A stretch of DNA of 64,000 bases from Paenibacillus sp. yr247 (GCF_900103825.1 NZ_FNIF01000001.1:558001-622000); one strand, 5' to 3'; positions 8,461 to 17,120 are shown, numbered from the stretch's first letter. Numbers and translations are program-made. Notes: generated from the letters alone by a model not told the origin.

Positions 8461-9630
8461 ATGAATAAACAGATTGGAATCATCATGCTGTTGTTAATGA
8501 CTATATTCGTAGGTTTCGGTATTATCATCCCTGTTCTTCCAGAAGTTGTTAAGAGTGCAGGTGCTCAATATCATAACGCGCTGCTGTTATCAGTTTACTC
8601 TGCGGCCTCATTCCTAATGTCACCGATATGGGGGGGGATTTCCGATCGGATTGGACGCAGACCGATTATATTAATCGGCCTACTCGGGTTCAGTGTAAGC
8701 TTTTTGATATTCGGATTCGCAGCTGGTCATCTGTGGATTATGTATGTATCCCGTATTTTGGGCGGCTTATTCTCAGGAGCAGCAACAGCTTGTGCTGTGG
8801 CATATGTGGCTGACATTACAACCGCTGAGAATCGGACGAAAGGTATGGGCATGGTAGGGATGTCGATTGGCTTAGGTTTTATCTTTGGCCCAGCACTTGG
8901 CGGCATTTTAAGCCGTTGGGGGTCTTACCTTCCTTTCTTCGTAGCTTCTGCACTTGCACTTGCATCCTTTGTTTTTGCATTTGCCATCTTGAAAGAATCT
9001 TTGCCTTCAGAAAAACGGACTTCCAAAAAAGAGAAAGCGCCATCCAGATGGACAGCGTTCTCTGGGGCTTCGAAGTACCTCTATGTGTTATCGTTCTTCG
9101 TTTCTTTTACATTAGCAGGCTTGGAAGCAACACTTCAGTATTATCAAATGGACAAGATTGGCGCAACGCCATTCGATATCGGCATGATGTTCTTAGCCAG
9201 CGGCATCGTTGGGGCCGTAATCCAAGGCGGTGTTGTTCGCCGCTTAGTCAAACAGGGTGCCGAGCAAACCGTAATCGGCATCGGATTATTGCTATCAGCA
9301 GCTGGCTTTTTCCTGTTGCTGTACTCGAGCAGCGTAGTGACCGCTGCCATTTACTTGTCGGTCTTTGGCGCGGGTAACGCGCTCATACGCCCTTGTGTGA
9401 CTTCGCTGATTACTCAGCGCACAAAAGTAGGGCAGGGCGTAGCGACGGGCCTCAGCTCCTCTATGGACAGTCTGGGCCGCATTGCCGGCCCGCTCCTTGG
9501 AGGAGCGGTGTTCGCCATTGCACATTCGCTGCCATTTATCATCGGCGGCGTGCTCTGCTTGGCAGCGATCATGCTGCTGCAACGCTTCGTGCTTATCGAT
9601 CGTCAGACGCGAGCTCAGCAAACTGCTTAA
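8461..9630 (+). CDS. MFS multidrug/tetracycline-type efflux transporter
   Basis: 389 residues, twelve predicted membrane helices. MFS motif A is canonical (GGISDRIGRRPIIL) and a motif-C-like GLGFIFGPALGGIL lies in TM5, which marks drug:H+ antiporters of the Bmr/NorA/TetA group. ATG 8461 has GGAGG 12 bases upstream. It follows another MFS gene by 34 bases. It runs convergently into the TetR gene, and the two share a terminator. The TetR regulator could act here, but no TGAGT dyad was found before this pair. Confidence 0.85.
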   Translation: MNKQIGIIMLLLMTIFVGFGIIIPVLPEVVKSAGAQYHNALLLSVYSAASFLMSPIWGGISDRIGRRPIILIGLLGFSVSFLIFGFAAGHLWIMYVSRILGGLFSGAATACAVAYVADITTAENRTKGMGMVGMSIGLGFIFGPALGGILSRWGSYLPFFVASALALASFVFAFAILKESLPSEKRTSKKEKAPSRWTAFSGASKYLYVLSFFVSFTLAGLEATLQYYQMDKIGATPFDIGMMFLASGIVGAVIQGGVVRRLVKQGAEQTVIGIGLLLSAAGFFLLLYSSSVVTAAIYLSVFGAGNALIRPCVTSLITQRTKVGQGVATGLSSSMDSLGRIAGPLLGGAVFAIAHSLPFIIGGVLCLAAIMLLQRFVLIDRQTRAQQTA

Positions 9631-9636
9631 TTGATG

Positions 9637-9691
9637 AAAAAAGCTGTACACTAGCTTCCCAAATAGGGGAGACTAGTATACAGCTTTTTTT
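9637..9691. terminator. bidirectional terminator
   Basis: A long imperfect stem, AAAAAGCTGTACACTAG against CTAGTATACAGCTTTTTT, capped by CTTCCC/GGGGAG. It lies between the convergent MFS and TetR genes. Confidence 0.85.
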
Positions 9692-9697
9692 AGAATC

Positions 9698-10360
9698 TTA
9701 AGGTTTGCGTGGCGCTAAACCGTGCATGATGAAATCAATTGTATATTCGATTTCTTGCTTTTCATCCCAATCCGCGTCCGGCACCAATAGAAATCGGGTA
9801 ATCAGGAAGCCGAAAATGGTTGATACAATCAATCGCATACTCGAAGCTGCTGGAAGTTCAACTAATTGACCCTCAGCCTGAAAGTGTCGAATGGCTTTAT
9901 AAGCTTTTTCCAGCACCAAGACAGCAACGGTTTCCTTAAATTGTTCTCTCATCTCAGTATGAAAAGGAATTTCATGCATAAAAATTTTGATCACTGGGAA
10001 ATTTTTGCGGGCAAATTCCAACCTGTTCACAATTATAGCTCGTAAAAATTGTTCAACAGTTGGATATTCCGCTTCCAACACCTTGGTGAAGTCTTTCACA
10101 GCGAACGGAGCAATAAGCTTCGTCATAATGGGGGCGACAATGGATAACAGCAATTCTTTTTTCGTCTTATAGTGACGGAAAATCGTTCCTTCCGCTACGC
10201 CTGCTTTCTGGGCAATTTCACTGGTAGAGGAGCCTGCAAATCCTTTCTCGGAGAAAATCTCCACAGCCGCTTGAACAATCTTTATCTGTTTATCAGTCAT
10301 TTTCTCTTCTTCGTCATTCAGACGCAGCAGTTCATTTAACCATGGCTCGATTTCGGACAT
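9698..10360 (-). CDS. TetR/AcrR family transcriptional regulator
   Basis: 220 residues. The N-terminal helix-turn-helix is clear: IVQAAVEIFSEKGFAGSSTSEIAQKAGVAEGTIFRHYKTKKELL. The rest is an all-helical ligand-binding and dimer domain of usual length. ATG 10360 is preferred to the longer frame because GGAGGTG precedes it by seven bases. It is 125 bases downstream of the ABC exporter operon on the same strand. The dyads at the exporter promoter have the TetR-operator form, so this protein is the likely repressor. A hairpin leader seen at two other genes precedes its ribosome site. No TGAGT dyad lies at its own promoter. Confidence 0.88.
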   Translation of the reverse strand: MSEIEPWLNELLRLNDEEEKMTDKQIKIVQAAVEIFSEKGFAGSSTSEIAQKAGVAEGTIFRHYKTKKELLLSIVAPIMTKLIAPFAVKDFTKVLEAEYPTVEQFLRAIIVNRLEFARKNFPVIKIFMHEIPFHTEMREQFKETVAVLVLEKAYKAIRHFQAEGQLVELPAASSMRLIVSTIFGFLITRFLLVPDADWDEKQEIEYTIDFIMHGLAPRKP

Positions 10361-10367
10361 TGCATTC

Positions 10368-10399
10368 ACCTCCTTAGAGTTTTTCGTAAGTAAAACTTG
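10368..10399 (-). promoter_or_regulatory. hairpin-plus-SD leader element, copy 1
   Basis: On the minus strand AGTTTT and AAAACT (10397-10378) pair around the loop region ACTTACGA, then CTCTA leads straight into AGGAGGTG. The same arrangement occurs before 30514 and 58908. The sequence ATGCTAACG just upstream is also shared with the 58.9-kb copy. The hairpin probably sits at or near the 5' end of the mRNA. Confidence 0.55.
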
Positions 10400-10484
10400 C
10401 ATCGTTAGCATTAACTGAGTTTTGCTTTAACAATACAAGCATGGTAAGCTAGATTGTATTTTTTTTAAGGATCACATTTTTTCA

Positions 10485-11513
10485 TTATATCTTACGTTGC
10501 TTCCTCATTGCCAATATGTTTAAAATCATAAAGCAAATCGTGAATGCCGTGAGCACGAGAACGTCCAACCCAATGCGATCCCAGCCTGCACCGCGAATCA
10601 TTATATTCCGAAGGGCATCTGCGCCGTATTTGAGCGGCATCACGACTCCGATCCAGCGAAGGTATACGGACATTGTATCGAGGCTGAATAAGCCTGAGAA
10701 GAATACCTGAGGAACGATTATGAGCGGAATGAATTGAATCATCTGGAATTCATTATTCGCGAAAGCTGAAATGAGTGTTCCCAGCGATAATGCAGCCAGC
10801 GCGAGTAGGACAGTGATCAGCAGAACATACCAGAAAGAGCCGACCAACATAAGGCCGAGTACACTAGTCGCAAACCAAGCGATAAGCGTGGCTTGAAGCG
10901 TTGTGAAGATACCAAAACCCAAGATATAGCCGACAACGATTTCCCACCGACGAAGGGGTGTGGCCAGGAGTCGCTCTAAGGTTCCACCGGTTCGTTCCCT
11001 CAGGAAGGAAACACCAGAGAGCAGGAAGACGAAGAAAAAGACGAAAAAACCAATAAGAACAGGACCGAAATTATCAAAAGCGGCCATATCGGCAGACCCA
11101 TGCAAATAAGTGATGCTTGGCGCTAATGAATTAGAATTCGCAGGAATGGCGCTTTGTAAAGCTTTTTGAAGCAGGAAGAGCACAGCCTTATTTTTGCTCG
11201 GGTCACTACCTTCTAATGTTACTTGAAGTGCTGCCCCATTCATCGCAATGATAGCATCTAAACGCACAGCCTCGAGCTCGGTTTGGGCATTATCTGCCGT
11301 AAAGGTGGTAACGTTAGCATTCAGGTCCTGCAGTTTTTGAACCAAGGGTGCGGGGAGATCAACAGCGCCTAGTTTAGGGACATAAGTGTTTCCATTAAAT
11401 ACCAATGACATCATGAAAAGAATCAACATTGGAGCTACAAGCATCATCATTAATGTTCGTTTATCGTGAAAAAACTGGCGCAAAATGCGGATGACAATCG
11501 CACGAATTCTCAT
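10485..11513 (-). CDS. ABC-2 type transporter permease
   Basis: 342 residues. One transmembrane helix after the basic N-terminus (MMMLVAPMLILFMMSLVF) is followed by a large extracytoplasmic loop (about 45-165) and five further helices. The SGVSFLRERTGGTLERLLATPLRRWEIVVGYILG stretch is the characteristic ABC-2 coupling segment. It pairs with the ATPase encoded immediately upstream; the ATPase stop and this start share one base (TAATG). Together they form an exporter, most likely for a drug, lipid or antimicrobial compound. Confidence 0.87.
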   Translation of the reverse strand: MRIRAIVIRILRQFFHDKRTLMMMLVAPMLILFMMSLVFNGNTYVPKLGAVDLPAPLVQKLQDLNANVTTFTADNAQTELEAVRLDAIIAMNGAALQVTLEGSDPSKNKAVLFLLQKALQSAIPANSNSLAPSITYLHGSADMAAFDNFGPVLIGFFVFFFVFLLSGVSFLRERTGGTLERLLATPLRRWEIVVGYILGFGIFTTLQATLIAWFATSVLGLMLVGSFWYVLLITVLLALAALSLGTLISAFANNEFQMIQFIPLIIVPQVFFSGLFSLDTMSVYLRWIGVVMPLKYGADALRNIMIRGAGWDRIGLDVLVLTAFTICFMILNILAMRKQRKI

Positions 11514-12244
11514 TATTTGGCCCCTCCATAATAGAGGAATGCTTCTTCAAGCGTAGAGGAGGATGTGGCTTGTTTCAGCTCATTTGGCGTTCCAACAGCT
11601 GTGAGCATGCCGTCTCGAATCATACCAAGCTGATGACATTTATCGGCTTCGTCCATCACGTGAGTGGTTACAAGAATTGTCGTCCCCTTCTGGCTAAGAT
11701 TCGTTAGCTCTTCCCAAATCGATTTCCTTAACACAGGATCAATACCAACTGTTGGTTCATCGAGAATCAGAATGCCGGGCTCATGCAGCAAAGAGGCGGC
11801 AAGCGATAAGCGGCGCTTCATTCCGCCTGAATAATTCGAAATCTGCTTCTTCAAATGAGATCCCAGATCCACGAGCTCCATGACATCATGAATACGTTGT
11901 TTTCGCTTAGTCCCTGATAACCCATATAAAGAAGCGAAAAATTCTAGATTTTCTTGAGCGGTTAACTCGGCGTACAAGGCATCGGATTGTGCCATGTAAC
12001 CGATTTTCGATAACATCGTTAATTGAGGCATGAGTTGGCCTAGCACATGAACGGTACCTGATGTGGGAGCATCTATGCCTGCAATCAGTCGCACAAGCGT
12101 TGTTTTACCTGATCCGGAAGGGCCGAGAAGTCCGAAAATCTGTGCTTTAGGTACGGCTAATGTGATGTTCTGCAGAACAACTTTGTCACCAAATTGTTTG
12201 CTGACACCATTGACTTGAATAGATAGATCTGTTGACAGAATCAT
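11513..12244 (-). CDS. ABC transporter ATP-binding protein
   Basis: 243 residues, a complete nucleotide-binding domain: Walker A GPSGSGKTT, Q-loop in GYMAQSDAL, signature YSGGMKRR, Walker B ILILDEPTVG and switch His in VTTHVMDEA. This is the DrrA/CcmA-like class that partners ABC-2 permeases. It is the first gene of the operon and is driven by a sigma-A-type promoter set between two identical dyads, so it is probably repressed by the TetR protein encoded downstream. A short spacing between GAGGTG and the ATG is the only oddity. Confidence 0.9.
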   Translation of the reverse strand: MILSTDLSIQVNGVSKQFGDKVVLQNITLAVPKAQIFGLLGPSGSGKTTLVRLIAGIDAPTSGTVHVLGQLMPQLTMLSKIGYMAQSDALYAELTAQENLEFFASLYGLSGTKRKQRIHDVMELVDLGSHLKKQISNYSGGMKRRLSLAASLLHEPGILILDEPTVGIDPVLRKSIWEELTNLSQKGTTILVTTHVMDEADKCHQLGMIRDGMLTAVGTPNELKQATSSSTLEEAFLYYGGAK

Positions 12245-12260
12245 GCACCTCTTTCTGAAA

Positions 12261-12276
12261 GTGAGTAATCACTCAT
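12261..12276. promoter_or_regulatory. TetR-type operator, downstream copy
   Basis: GTGAGTAATCACTCAT contains the inverted repeat TGAGT-N4-ACTCA. It lies about 10-25 bases after the predicted transcription start of the ABC operon. It is identical over 16 bases to the upstream copy, exactly 60 bases away. Confidence 0.75.
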
Positions 12277-12291
12277 TTTCTTGATGAACAT

Positions 12292-12320
12292 ATCATACGC
12301 TATCTATATGTATTTGTGAA
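12292..12320 (-). promoter_or_regulatory. sigma-A promoter of the ABC exporter operon
   Basis: On the minus strand TTCACA (12320-12315) and TATGAT (12297-12292) are separated by exactly 17 bases. One operator abuts the -35 box and the other lies just past the predicted start, so bound repressor would block both ends. Confidence 0.72.
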
Positions 12321-12336
12321 GTGAGTAATCACTCAT
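12321..12336. promoter_or_regulatory. TetR-type operator, upstream copy
   Basis: Second copy of GTGAGTAATCACTCAT, directly next to the -35 box. The 60-base separation is close to six helical turns, which would let two dimers sit on the same face of the DNA. Confidence 0.75.
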
Positions 12337-12367
12337 TTTACAAAAAATTAAAGTGGTACTGGTAACA

Positions 12368-12408
12368 CAAAAAGACATCCCTTAGGGACCCTTAGGGATG
12401 CCTTTTTG
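12368..12408 (-). terminator. terminator of the secreted repeat-protein gene
   Basis: AAAAGACATCCCTTAG and CCTTAGGGATGCCTTTTT form a stem with a four-base loop. On the minus strand it is followed by a T-rich tail and lies just after the stop at 12422. Confidence 0.82.
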
Positions 12409-12421
12409 TATCTCTTGCCTG

Positions 12422-13108
12422 TCAGTTTTTTACTTTTGCATCTTTCTTATGGTCGACCCATTTCTCAATCGAAGGGGTTAGCTGCTCCTTGATGGATGCC
12501 ACGAGCTTGTCCTTTGAAATGCCTTTAGACTGGGCAATTTCAGCCAGCGATTTGCCTGACTGGAGTTGAGCGTGAAGCTCGTCCTTGCTCAGACCGAGCG
12601 TCTTAGCGAGCTTCTCCGTGTCAGGCTTGAGTCCGAACTTGAGCCACTTACCTCGTCCATCATGTTTGTCTAACAAGTTCTTCTCATTAAGGATGAACTT
12701 CAAATGTTCACCGAGCTTTTGCTTCATATGCTCGCCTTGGTCGGCTGTCAGCTTGCCGTCTTTCACGGCTACTTCGATCTTTCCAGTCCGAAGCTGCTGA
12801 AGCTTGGCGGTTAAGTCGGCTTCACTAATCCCTTTATCTGCTGCTGCTTCTACAATACTTTTGCCGTTCTTCAGCGATTTCACTAACGCTTCTTTGTCAA
12901 CGCCGATGACAGTAGCGGATTCTTCAATAATTGGCCATTTCCGCCCATGACGGCCCTTTTCTTTCTCATCTGCTTTCTGCAGAGAAAGGGTTTGCAGCTG
13001 CTCCCCAGAAGGGTTTTGAGCTGCAGCCGACATAGTTGGAAGCGTACTAAGCACGATTGTGAGGGCAATTGAGCTCACAAATAGCTTTTTCATATAAGTA
13101 TGGTTCAT
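12422..13108 (-). CDS. secreted protein with two SxGISxxxL repeats
   Basis: 228 residues with a signal peptide (MKKLFVSSIALTIVLSTLPTMSAAAQ). The mature part is Lys-rich and contains two copies of one motif: VIGVDKEALVKSLKNGKSIVEAAADKGISEADL and LGLSKDELHAQLQSGKSLAEIAQSKGISKDKL. A segment VKDGKLTADQGEHMKQKL lies between them. Similar repeats occur in secreted Bacillales proteins of unknown role, and the segments look like small helix-loop-helix units. GGAGGT precedes the start; ATG 13093 is an alternative start that trims five residues. No close functional hint comes from its neighbours. Confidence 0.7.
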   Translation of the reverse strand: MNHTYMKKLFVSSIALTIVLSTLPTMSAAAQNPSGEQLQTLSLQKADEKEKGRHGRKWPIIEESATVIGVDKEALVKSLKNGKSIVEAAADKGISEADLTAKLQQLRTGKIEVAVKDGKLTADQGEHMKQKLGEHLKFILNEKNLLDKHDGRGKWLKFGLKPDTEKLAKTLGLSKDELHAQLQSGKSLAEIAQSKGISKDKLVASIKEQLTPSIEKWVDHKKDAKVKN

Positions 13109-13226
13109 AGTGTGCGATACCTCCTTTCCCGATAAATTAGGAATTACAGCACTTAGTCTGTGCAGGAGGGGTGAATTTTAGTTTAAAGGAACCTTAGTCC
13201 CACATAAAAATTTCCATAAAAATGGC

Positions 13227-13859
13227 CTACTTGGCGTCCACAGCCATTTGGTAAAGTGGAATGAGTTTCTCGAATGTTTGTTTAATAAGCTTTTCAAGCT
13301 CAGCAGGTTTCGCTAGTACTGGATCCTTGAAATTAAGATTTTTGCCGATTAGAAGCTCCGCTTTTTTGACATCACGGAAGCGAGTCAATGCGTCGTTCCA
13401 TCCGCCGCGGTCTAATTCCGACAGGGAGGTAACATCCTTTTTCATATGGTCGAAGGAAAGCACGAAATTGGAGGGAATCTCCTTTTGCAAGCGATCGATA
13501 TTTTTTATGTAAGTAGCAGCAATATTACTTTTATTCGGGAGTTCATAGATAAGAGCTAGCCAGATAAACATACGATCATCAAAGAGACCAACTTGAAAGT
13601 GAGGCACCTGTTTATACCCGCGTTTATTCGGACAGATAGCCATCCAAGTATCAACCGGAGGGTTTACTTTGCGTCTTAAGTGTTTAGCGATATGGAGGAA
13701 CATTTCGGTCCCCGAAAGGAGAGACAAATCCTGAGCCAGTGAATCACCTAATGCTTTAAATTTGGGCTGAATGCGTTCCCGAATGGCTTCCATACGTCCA
13801 TCTAGGCCTTCTATTGCAAATGTATCGAAATCATGCTGTGTAAATCCAGTAAAACTCAT
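13227..13859 (-). CDS. yktB: DUF1054 family protein (YktB-like)
   Basis: 210 residues, matching the YktB family length. FTGFTQHDFDTFAIEGLDGRM near the start, PNKRGYKQVPHFQVGLFDDRMFIWLALIYE in the middle and the FVLSFDHMKKD segment are family features. It is a soluble protein of unknown function found across Bacillales. ATG 13859 has GAGG about nine bases upstream; the longer frame to 13880 lacks a ribosome site. Confidence 0.8.
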   Translation of the reverse strand: MSFTGFTQHDFDTFAIEGLDGRMEAIRERIQPKFKALGDSLAQDLSLLSGTEMFLHIAKHLRRKVNPPVDTWMAICPNKRGYKQVPHFQVGLFDDRMFIWLALIYELPNKSNIAATYIKNIDRLQKEIPSNFVLSFDHMKKDVTSLSELDRGGWNDALTRFRDVKKAELLIGKNLNFKDPVLAKPAELEKLIKQTFEKLIPLYQMAVDAK

Positions 13860-14052
13860 CGTTTGTATTCCTCTTTTCAATTACGTTTTCAACTATTCTA
13901 AAGCAAATAGTGTCTTCTCGCAATTGTTTAAGAGGTTCGTAGGGAGTGAAATAGGCCATTCGACCGATTTTGTTGATAAAAGCAGGAAAAAAAAGGTTTT
14001 TGCCGAAATGTGTGGTAACCATCAATCAGGAAAGACAGGAGAATTAATACCT

Positions 14053-14904
14053 ATGAGTATGACAAAATGGTCCAAAATCGCGGTGCTGGGCACTTTAATG
14101 GGGACTTGTTTTACAGCGGGCGTTTACGCACAGGATTTGATTCAGCGTGTTGATGCCTATCTAAGGAATGATTTCAGTGTGGTTGTGGACGGGCGGCAAG
14201 TTCAGTTGGCCAATCCGCCGTTAATTTATAACAATGCTAGTTATTTGCCTGTGAAAGAACTTGGGACATACCTAGGAGCCGTAGTGAATTGGAAGGAAAG
14301 CTCTAAAACAATCTATATTAATTCTCGTATAAATCCTCAGCAGCCTACGGAAGGCAATGGGACGAATTATACAGAAATTGTGTTTCAATATCCATATGTC
14401 CAGTATTTTGATTACCTTGGCGGTACATACCCTGTTCTGACGAACATGACTGAGCAGACATATTACCGTTTATCAGACGTTGAGAGAATGGGTGTCCGCA
14501 CAGATGGATTGCGCAAAGCGAAGGAGAAATATTCGGAGGAGCTTTATGTAAGTGAGGCCGAACTGAAAAGTGCCTGGGGAAAAGAACCCCCACAATTATC
14601 TTATTCTAACTATGAACCTATTGCCATTACAGGCGAAAAGGATCCAATTAAGCTGAAAGCGATCAAGGAATATGTAAAAAGTTTCCGCTATTATGAAATC
14701 AACAAAGTGCCCTATATGTCGAATCCTATTATTGTCGATGCTTTGCCCGAGCTGAATACTTATAGCTATTTGCTTACGGAGAATGGGCATTTCTATCGTA
14801 CCACACTCAAACTGACACAAATTAACGGCAGCAATAATCAGCCTGATTATGTAGTAGGAAGCTCCTCCAAAGAGGACATTCAGGTAACAAGGGTCAATAA
14901 TTAG
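14053..14904 (+). CDS. secreted stalk-domain protein
   Basis: 283 residues. A signal-type N-terminus (WSKIAVLGTLMGTCFTAGVYAQ) precedes a copper-amine-oxidase N-terminal-like stalk domain: VVVDGRQVQLANPPLIYNNASYLPVKELGTYLGAVVNWKESSKTIYI. The C-terminal 180 residues do not match a family I know. They are rich in Tyr and Asn and end in a beta-rich segment. AGGAG lies 10 bases before ATG 14053. Its stop overlaps the end of the pseudogene on the other strand by four bases. Confidence 0.75.
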   Translation: MSMTKWSKIAVLGTLMGTCFTAGVYAQDLIQRVDAYLRNDFSVVVDGRQVQLANPPLIYNNASYLPVKELGTYLGAVVNWKESSKTIYINSRINPQQPTEGNGTNYTEIVFQYPYVQYFDYLGGTYPVLTNMTEQTYYRLSDVERMGVRTDGLRKAKEKYSEELYVSEAELKSAWGKEPPQLSYSNYEPIAITGEKDPIKLKAIKEYVKSFRYYEINKVPYMSNPIIVDALPELNTYSYLLTENGHFYRTTLKLTQINGSNNQPDYVVGSSSKEDIQVTRVNN

Positions 14905-15560
14905 CTAATGTCGCCTGATTGTTTTTTTAAATAAAAAATAGCAATTTGCGTTCGATCACGAAGGTTCAGCTTACTAAGAATTTCTGTAAAATAATTCTTT
15001 ACCGTACCTTCGCTCAGGAATAGCTCCTGGGCGATTTCCTTATTGGACAAGCCTTCTGAGATTGTCACTACAACGGCTTGCTCACTTGCTGTTAATCCAT
15101 AGTTACTAAGTGATTTGGGTGTATGTATAGTAGGAGGGGCACTAGGACTAAAGAAGTCGTCAATTTCTTGGCAATATCGGCATGAATAAGAAGATTGCCT
15201 TGGTCTACTGCTGATCCCTTGAATAATCCGAACCGGTGGAATGTTCTTGAGAAGATAACCGCTGGCTCCGTTTCGCAAGGGCCTGAACGATATATTCATC
15301 ATCGTCGAACGTCGTCAGAATAAGGACAACAACATCCGGGTAAGACTGCTTGATTTTCAGCGTACCTTGTACACCGTCACAGATTGGCATCCGAATATCC
15401 ATGAGGACTACGTCAACCTGTACATCGCTTTGGATAAAAGCAAGAGCTTCATCTCCATGTGTACACGTTCCAACCACTGTAAGATCGTCGTCGAGTCCAA
15501 TAATTAATTTTAAGCTTTCATTAATGAATGGATCATCGTCCTGAGCACCGGGTTGATATC
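14901..15560 (-). pseudogene. degenerate LuxR/NarL-family response regulator
   Basis: Pieces of one response regulator lie in several frames. A receiver fragment has VDVVLMDIRMPICDGVQG and ILTTFDDDEYIVQALA. Near 15271-15273 one extra A shifts NGASGYLLKNIPP into another frame. A second shift near 15215 moves AVDQGNLLIHADIAKKL out of frame. The frame returns near 15150 and ends with an intact HTH (LTASEQAVVVTISEGLSNKEIAQELFLSEGTVKNYFTEIL). The N-terminal MIxVxxVDD segment is gone: an in-frame stop lies at 15570-15568. With at least two frameshifts and a lost start, it cannot encode a working regulator. It fits the LnrK/DesR-like group. Confidence 0.85.
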
Positions 15561-15589
15561 GCTTATATCAATATGGATCAGGGATCAAT

Positions 15590-16277
15590 GGGTTCATAGG
15601 GTTCATATATCGTACTGGAGCTTTCTATGCTGCCAGATTACCGACTCAAAGAAGAAACTTCCGAAACGGTGTTAAAAGAAGACGTTATGAAGCAAAAAGT
15701 TAACGCGGCCTTTTGTAATCCCAGAAGGATTCAGCGAGACTCTGATGAAGGGATCATTATCGCAAGTAAACGTACAATGGCAAGGACGTACGCAGCCCCT
15801 GTTCGCTCGATCGAAATTGTATTTGGGAATTTCATGGGCAGCTTTATGGTTGGGACTTTGCAGGTGCTGGTCATCCTGTTGGTTACGCGATATGTAACCA
15901 ACTATGAGTATGGACTTCCATTTTTGTCGCAATTTATTATCTTGGAGTTTTTCTTATTAGCATCCATGGGAATCGTCAGCGCCGTGGCTAGTCTGGTCAA
16001 AAATACGTCGTACGTGGGCATGGTTAATACGCTAGTTGTTACCCCGACCTGTATGTTAGGAGGCTGCTTCTGGCCGATCAGCTTGATGCCGGATTGGATG
16101 CAGAAAATTGCGAACTTCGTTCCGCAAAAGTGGGTAATCGAAGCGATTCAGCGCATGGCGGCAGGGCAGTCATTATCCCAGATGTGGATGCACATGGGCG
16201 TTCTCATATTGTTTGCATTGATTCTTCTAGGCGTCGGTTCGGTCATTCTCAAACCTGGAGATGCTGAGGTGGGTTAA
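15590..16277 (+). pseudogene. degenerate ABC-2 permease, C-terminal half
   Basis: The open frame from 15627 encodes the C-terminal membrane half of an ABC-2 permease (ARTYAAPVRSIEIVFGNFMGSF, then four to five helices ending near LGVGSVIL). The first helix and most of the external domain are missing. In 15690-15780 the real sequence lies in another frame (FVIPEGFSETLMKG and VNVQWQGRT), so a frameshift and an internal deletion have occurred. It is the likely companion of the broken response regulator, recalling LnrLMN-type linearmycin resistance loci. No ATPase remnant is visible. Confidence 0.8.
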
Positions 16278-16284
16278 CAATAAT

Positions 16285-16320
16285 AAAAGGGCTACCTGCT
16301 TCAGTGCAAGGCAGCCCTTT
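16285..16320. terminator. bidirectional terminator
   Basis: AAAAGGGCTACCTGC pairs with GCAAGGCAGCCCTTT. It lies between the permease remnant and the YjcZ gene on the other strand. Confidence 0.75.
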
Positions 16321-16335
16321 CGTATTTTAAGTGAA

Positions 16336-16446
16336 TTAGATGACGAAAGCACTAGAGATAATTACCAACAAAATGAAGAGAACCAAAATTGCTGCGGAAG
16401 ACGTATAACCAACGCCGCCGCCTACACCAGCTGCTCCATAACTCAT
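16336..16446 (-). CDS. YjcZ family sporulation protein (small membrane protein)
   Basis: 36 residues, too short for most ORF calls. It starts MSYGAAGVGGGVGYTSSAA and continues as one hydrophobic helix (ILVLFILLVIISSAFVI). A Gly-rich head followed by a single C-terminal membrane helix is the signature of YjcZ-family proteins, which are made during sporulation in Bacillales. AAAGGGTGAT precedes the ATG by a proper distance. A hairpin terminator follows the stop. Confidence 0.82.
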   Translation of the reverse strand: MSYGAAGVGGGVGYTSSAAILVLFILLVIISSAFVI

Positions 16447-16667
16447 TCAAATCACCCTTTCGTTGTTAAGATCTGTTCCTTAGTCTTACAGAGACAGCAT
16501 ATGGAATTAATTCTAGAATGAATGGGCTATTGAGTCATACTCGAATGATTGTGCTCCTGTACCTATCCGAATGATATTTTGAAAGTGATTATGTTACAAT
16601 GGAACGATGGCATTACTCGCCCGAGCACAAGGCCACATTAATCATAGTTATAAAGGAGAGAATGCGA

Positions 16668-16904
16668 ATGGCCGTTACGGCTAATGAAGTTGCGGAGTGG
16701 ATGATGGAGCAGTTGAAATCCGCGGGAATTTTACATCAGAAAGAAGCAGTTGACTATATTATCCGTCACTTCGGGGAATCCTTCATCTATGTAAATGAAA
16801 ATGGGAATCAAGCGATTTCCAAAGATGTGAAGAAAATATTTAAGAAATTGCATGGCGGCAAAGCGGCTTGGGAGCGCGATGGATTTTTCTGGGGATGGCA
16901 TTAA
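16668..16904 (+). CDS. small conserved hypothetical protein (DUF6953-like)
   Basis: 78 residues. Conserved-looking features are VTANEVAEWMMEQL, an aromatic FGESFIYVNENGNQAISKDV and a C-terminal WERDGFFWGWH. It appears to be a small soluble helical protein found in Bacillales; I believe it belongs to the DUF6953 group but cannot confirm this. ATG 16668 is preferred because AAAGGAGAG lies seven bases upstream; ATG 16662 is too close. It is followed by its own terminator. Confidence 0.65.
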   Translation: MAVTANEVAEWMMEQLKSAGILHQKEAVDYIIRHFGESFIYVNENGNQAISKDVKKIFKKLHGGKAAWERDGFFWGWH

Positions 16905-16950
16905 AATAGTGAGATCTGCATAGGCAGGTGCTATTTCCTTTCCATTTAGG

Positions 16951-16987
16951 GCTGAAGCCGGTTTGAAACAGGCGTCAGCTTTTTTTG
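16951..16987 (+). terminator. terminator
   Basis: GCTGAAGCCGG and CAGGCGTCAGC form a stem with one mismatch, followed by TTTTTTT. It ends the 16668 gene. Confidence 0.82.
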
Positions 16988-17120
16988 TACGTTTTTCCTT
17001 AAAAAAATGTCAATAATCCAAGTTGCTAAAACATAGAATTCATAATAAGATAAGGATAAGAAGATAAGTTGTCTGAATATTTAAATAAAACAAAAAGCAC
17101 AAATTATGGAGGGGATTGCC

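Noticed and set aside
16261-16521. 86-codon plus-strand frame over the YjcZ gene
   Set aside because: The minus strand encodes a typical YjcZ protein with ribosome site and terminator; the plus-strand frame has no features.
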